A stretch of 64,000 nucleotides of DNA from Thermoanaerobaculia bacterium (GTDB lineage Bacteria; Acidobacteriota; Thermoanaerobaculia; Multivoradales; J023), in the NCBI GenBank assembly GCA_030431255.1, contig JAUIJL010000001.1, positions 1,116,001 through 1,180,000 of the forward strand, written 5' to 3'. Position numbers and translations under genes: made by a program. Shown here piece after piece: positions 62,550 to 64,000 of the stretch. Position 1 is the first letter of the stretch. Every line of letters begins with the position of its first letter. The notes beneath the pieces were generated by a model. It was given only the letters and a program-made list of their open reading frames with translations. It had not been told where the DNA came from and did no database searches.

Positions 62550-64000
62550 ATGGATAGGATCGGTAAATACGAAGTCCTCGATCGAATCGGCTCAGGTGGC
62601 TTCGCCACCGTCTTTAAGGGTTACGATCCTTTTATCAAGCGGCCGGTTGCGATCAAGGTCTGCAACACACGGGACCAAGAGTCCAGGCAGAGGTTCTTTC
62701 GCGAAGCTGAGATCGCCGGAGCCCTCGAGCACCGAAACATCACCACGGTGTTCGACTTCGGCATGCACGAGGAAAACCCGTACCTGGTGGAGGAGTACCT
62801 GCCGGGTGAGGATCTAGCCCACCTGATTCGTCGCCACGAGCCCAACGATCTCGGTATCCGTTTGGACTATCTGGCACAAATCGCCGGGGGCCTCGAATAC
62901 GCCCATCAAAAGGGTGTCATCCACCGCGACATCAAACCTTCGAACGTCCGAGTTCTGGAATCCGGGCGATGCAAGATCATGGATTTCGGTACCGCCAAGC
63001 TGGCCGATGTCGAAAGCCATTTGACCCAGGCTGGAATGACCCTGGGCACCGTCGCCTATTTGTCCCCGGAACGCCTTCTGGGTCGGGAAACCCGAATCAA
63101 CGCCGATATTTTTTCCTACGGCGTGCTGGCTTACGAGCTGCTCTCTTTCCGGCGGCCGTTCGGCGGACGAAATATTCCTCACCTCATCGACCAAGTCCTC
63201 AACGCGTCTCCTATCTCCCTGCTCGACGCTTGGCCCGACTGCCCGCCGAAGCTTTCCGAGATCGTGCATCGATGCCTGCACAAAGATCCCCAGGAGCGCT
63301 ACGCCACCTGCACGGAGGTGCTCACGGATCTCGAGGAAGTGATCATCGAGGTCAACGGCGGCGTGCGTCCCGGTTTGTTTTCCGAGCAAAGCTCGACGAT
63401 CACCCTGCCCCAACCGAATTTGCAAGTCTCCGGCTTGCTCGAACGGGCACGGCAGCTGCACGCCCGCGGCAAGATCGACCGAGCCCTCGTCATGCTCGAA
63501 GAAGTCCTCGAAATGGCGCCCGACAACCTCGAAGCCCAACAGCTTTCGCAGGCTTGTCGCGCGACGGCGGAAGCCGCCGCCGGGGAATCCCAAGTGGATC
63601 CGTCTCTGGTCACCTCGACCAGCAAACATCTTCTTTCCTGGGAAGGCCCGGAAGAGCGTCGGGCGCGAAAGAAGGGCGAAGCGGTCGCTTCCATCGAGAG
63701 CTACATCGAGGCCGGCCAGCTGGTGGCGGCCTTGGAAGCGATCAAATTCGCCACCACCCTCTTCGGACCCATCGAGGATGCGCCGGGTTTGATGCGGCGG
63801 ACCTTGGCCCGAGCTCGTGAGCAAGTCTCCGAGGTCAAGGGCGAGGCTCTGCGCGCGGCCCGCGGAATCGTCGACCAAATGATTCAGCTGAGGCAGAAGG
63901 GCCTATTGCAAATGGAGCTGGCAGAGGCATTGGCCCATCGGGCTCAACAGCTGGACAGCGAGGATCTCGCCTCCCGCGACATCTTGGCCATGGTCCGCGC
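62550..64000 (+). CDS. Ser/Thr protein kinase with helical-repeat C-terminus; 3' partial
   Basis: 483 codons to the window edge, still open. The kinase domain starts at residue 7 (IGSGGFATVFKG, VAIK, HRDIKPSN, DFGTAK, LSPER) and ends near 270. From about 295 there are TPR-like helices (LLERARQLHARGKIDRALV; LEEVLEMAPDNLEAQQL). It may continue into further repeats or a membrane anchor. The ATG at 62550 is the first in frame with the kinase; the ribosome binding site is weak. Confidence 0.92.
   Translation, partial: MDRIGKYEVLDRIGSGGFATVFKGYDPFIKRPVAIKVCNTRDQESRQRFFREAEIAGALEHRNITTVFDFGMHEENPYLVEEYLPGEDLAHLIRRHEPNDLGIRLDYLAQIAGGLEYAHQKGVIHRDIKPSNVRVLESGRCKIMDFGTAKLADVESHLTQAGMTLGTVAYLSPERLLGRETRINADIFSYGVLAYELLSFRRPFGGRNIPHLIDQVLNASPISLLDAWPDCPPKLSEIVHRCLHKDPQERYATCTEVLTDLEEVIIEVNGGVRPGLFSEQSSTITLPQPNLQVSGLLERARQLHARGKIDRALVMLEEVLEMAPDNLEAQQLSQACRATAEAAAGESQVDPSLVTSTSKHLLSWEGPEERRARKKGEAVASIESYIEAGQLVAALEAIKFATTLFGPIEDAPGLMRRTLARAREQVSEVKGEALRAARGIVDQMIQLRQKGLLQMELAEALAHRAQQLDSEDLASRDILAMVR

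Overview
The window looks like a chromosomal stretch from a Gram-negative, signalling-rich bacterium of the Acidobacteriota or Myxococcota kind. The reasons are three Hanks-type Ser/Thr kinases, several large histidine kinases, a REC-PATAN regulator, roadblock domains, many TPR and lipoproteins, GC-rich codon use and a lipoprotein/outer-membrane style envelope. The taxonomic guess is inference: no rRNA or tRNA gene is visible. No phage, IS element or CRISPR array was found, and the gene content looks vertically inherited.

Bases 1-19,117 form a nitrogen-oxide and redox signalling island. A giant Mo-bisMGD oxidoreductase carrying its own FAD/NAD reductase and plant-type [2Fe-2S] domain (probably nitrate reductase) runs in from the left edge. 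It is followed by a 59-codon small ORF with a near-perfect Shine-Dalgarno, a REC-histidine kinase, a truncated haemoglobin, a PAS histidine kinase without its phospho-acceptor histidine, a terminator and a NarK nitrate/nitrite transporter. On the other strand lies a compact set: ParA ATPase, two roadblock/LC7 proteins and an H-NOX haem sensor, preceded by a pentapeptide-repeat protein. Opposite it are a REC-PATAN regulator and a second pentapeptide protein with the same N-terminal cap. Next come a flavodoxin and a 908-residue Ser/Thr kinase fused to a [2Fe-2S] domain, a cyclase fold without metal-binding residues and a C-terminal globin. Haem, flavin and iron-sulfur proteins therefore surround nitrate reduction, and the ParA/roadblock/H-NOX set is the best candidate for an undescribed system.

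Bases 19,294-28,031 hold an acidic secreted protein, a hybrid histidine kinase, a ClpX-like AAA+ protein lacking the ClpP-docking and pore loops, a cupredoxin, and a membrane sensor whose C-terminus is a Ser/Thr kinase preceded by another metal-less cyclase fold. Bases 28,038-35,399 (minus strand) are TPR protein, LolB-like lipoprotein, dnaB, radA and ddl. Bases 35,679-40,374 carry an MshEN-GAF-like protein, HU, dtd, ssb, an M50 protease and an NAD-dependent epimerase.

Bases 40,449-44,703 are a four-gene Mn/Zn/Fe ABC importer in which both permeases end in winged-helix domains. Bases 44,743-50,234 (minus) hold a TPR protein, a PDZ/7TM/GAF/SpoIIE phosphatase and an AMP-binding enzyme. The rest is a hypothetical exported protein, a YtxJ-type bacilliredoxin, a lipoprotein coupled to an S9 peptidase, infC with a probable ATT start and its own terminator, then metG-tatD, hslO, radC, an agmatinase-family gene, and a third Ser/Thr kinase that runs off the right edge.
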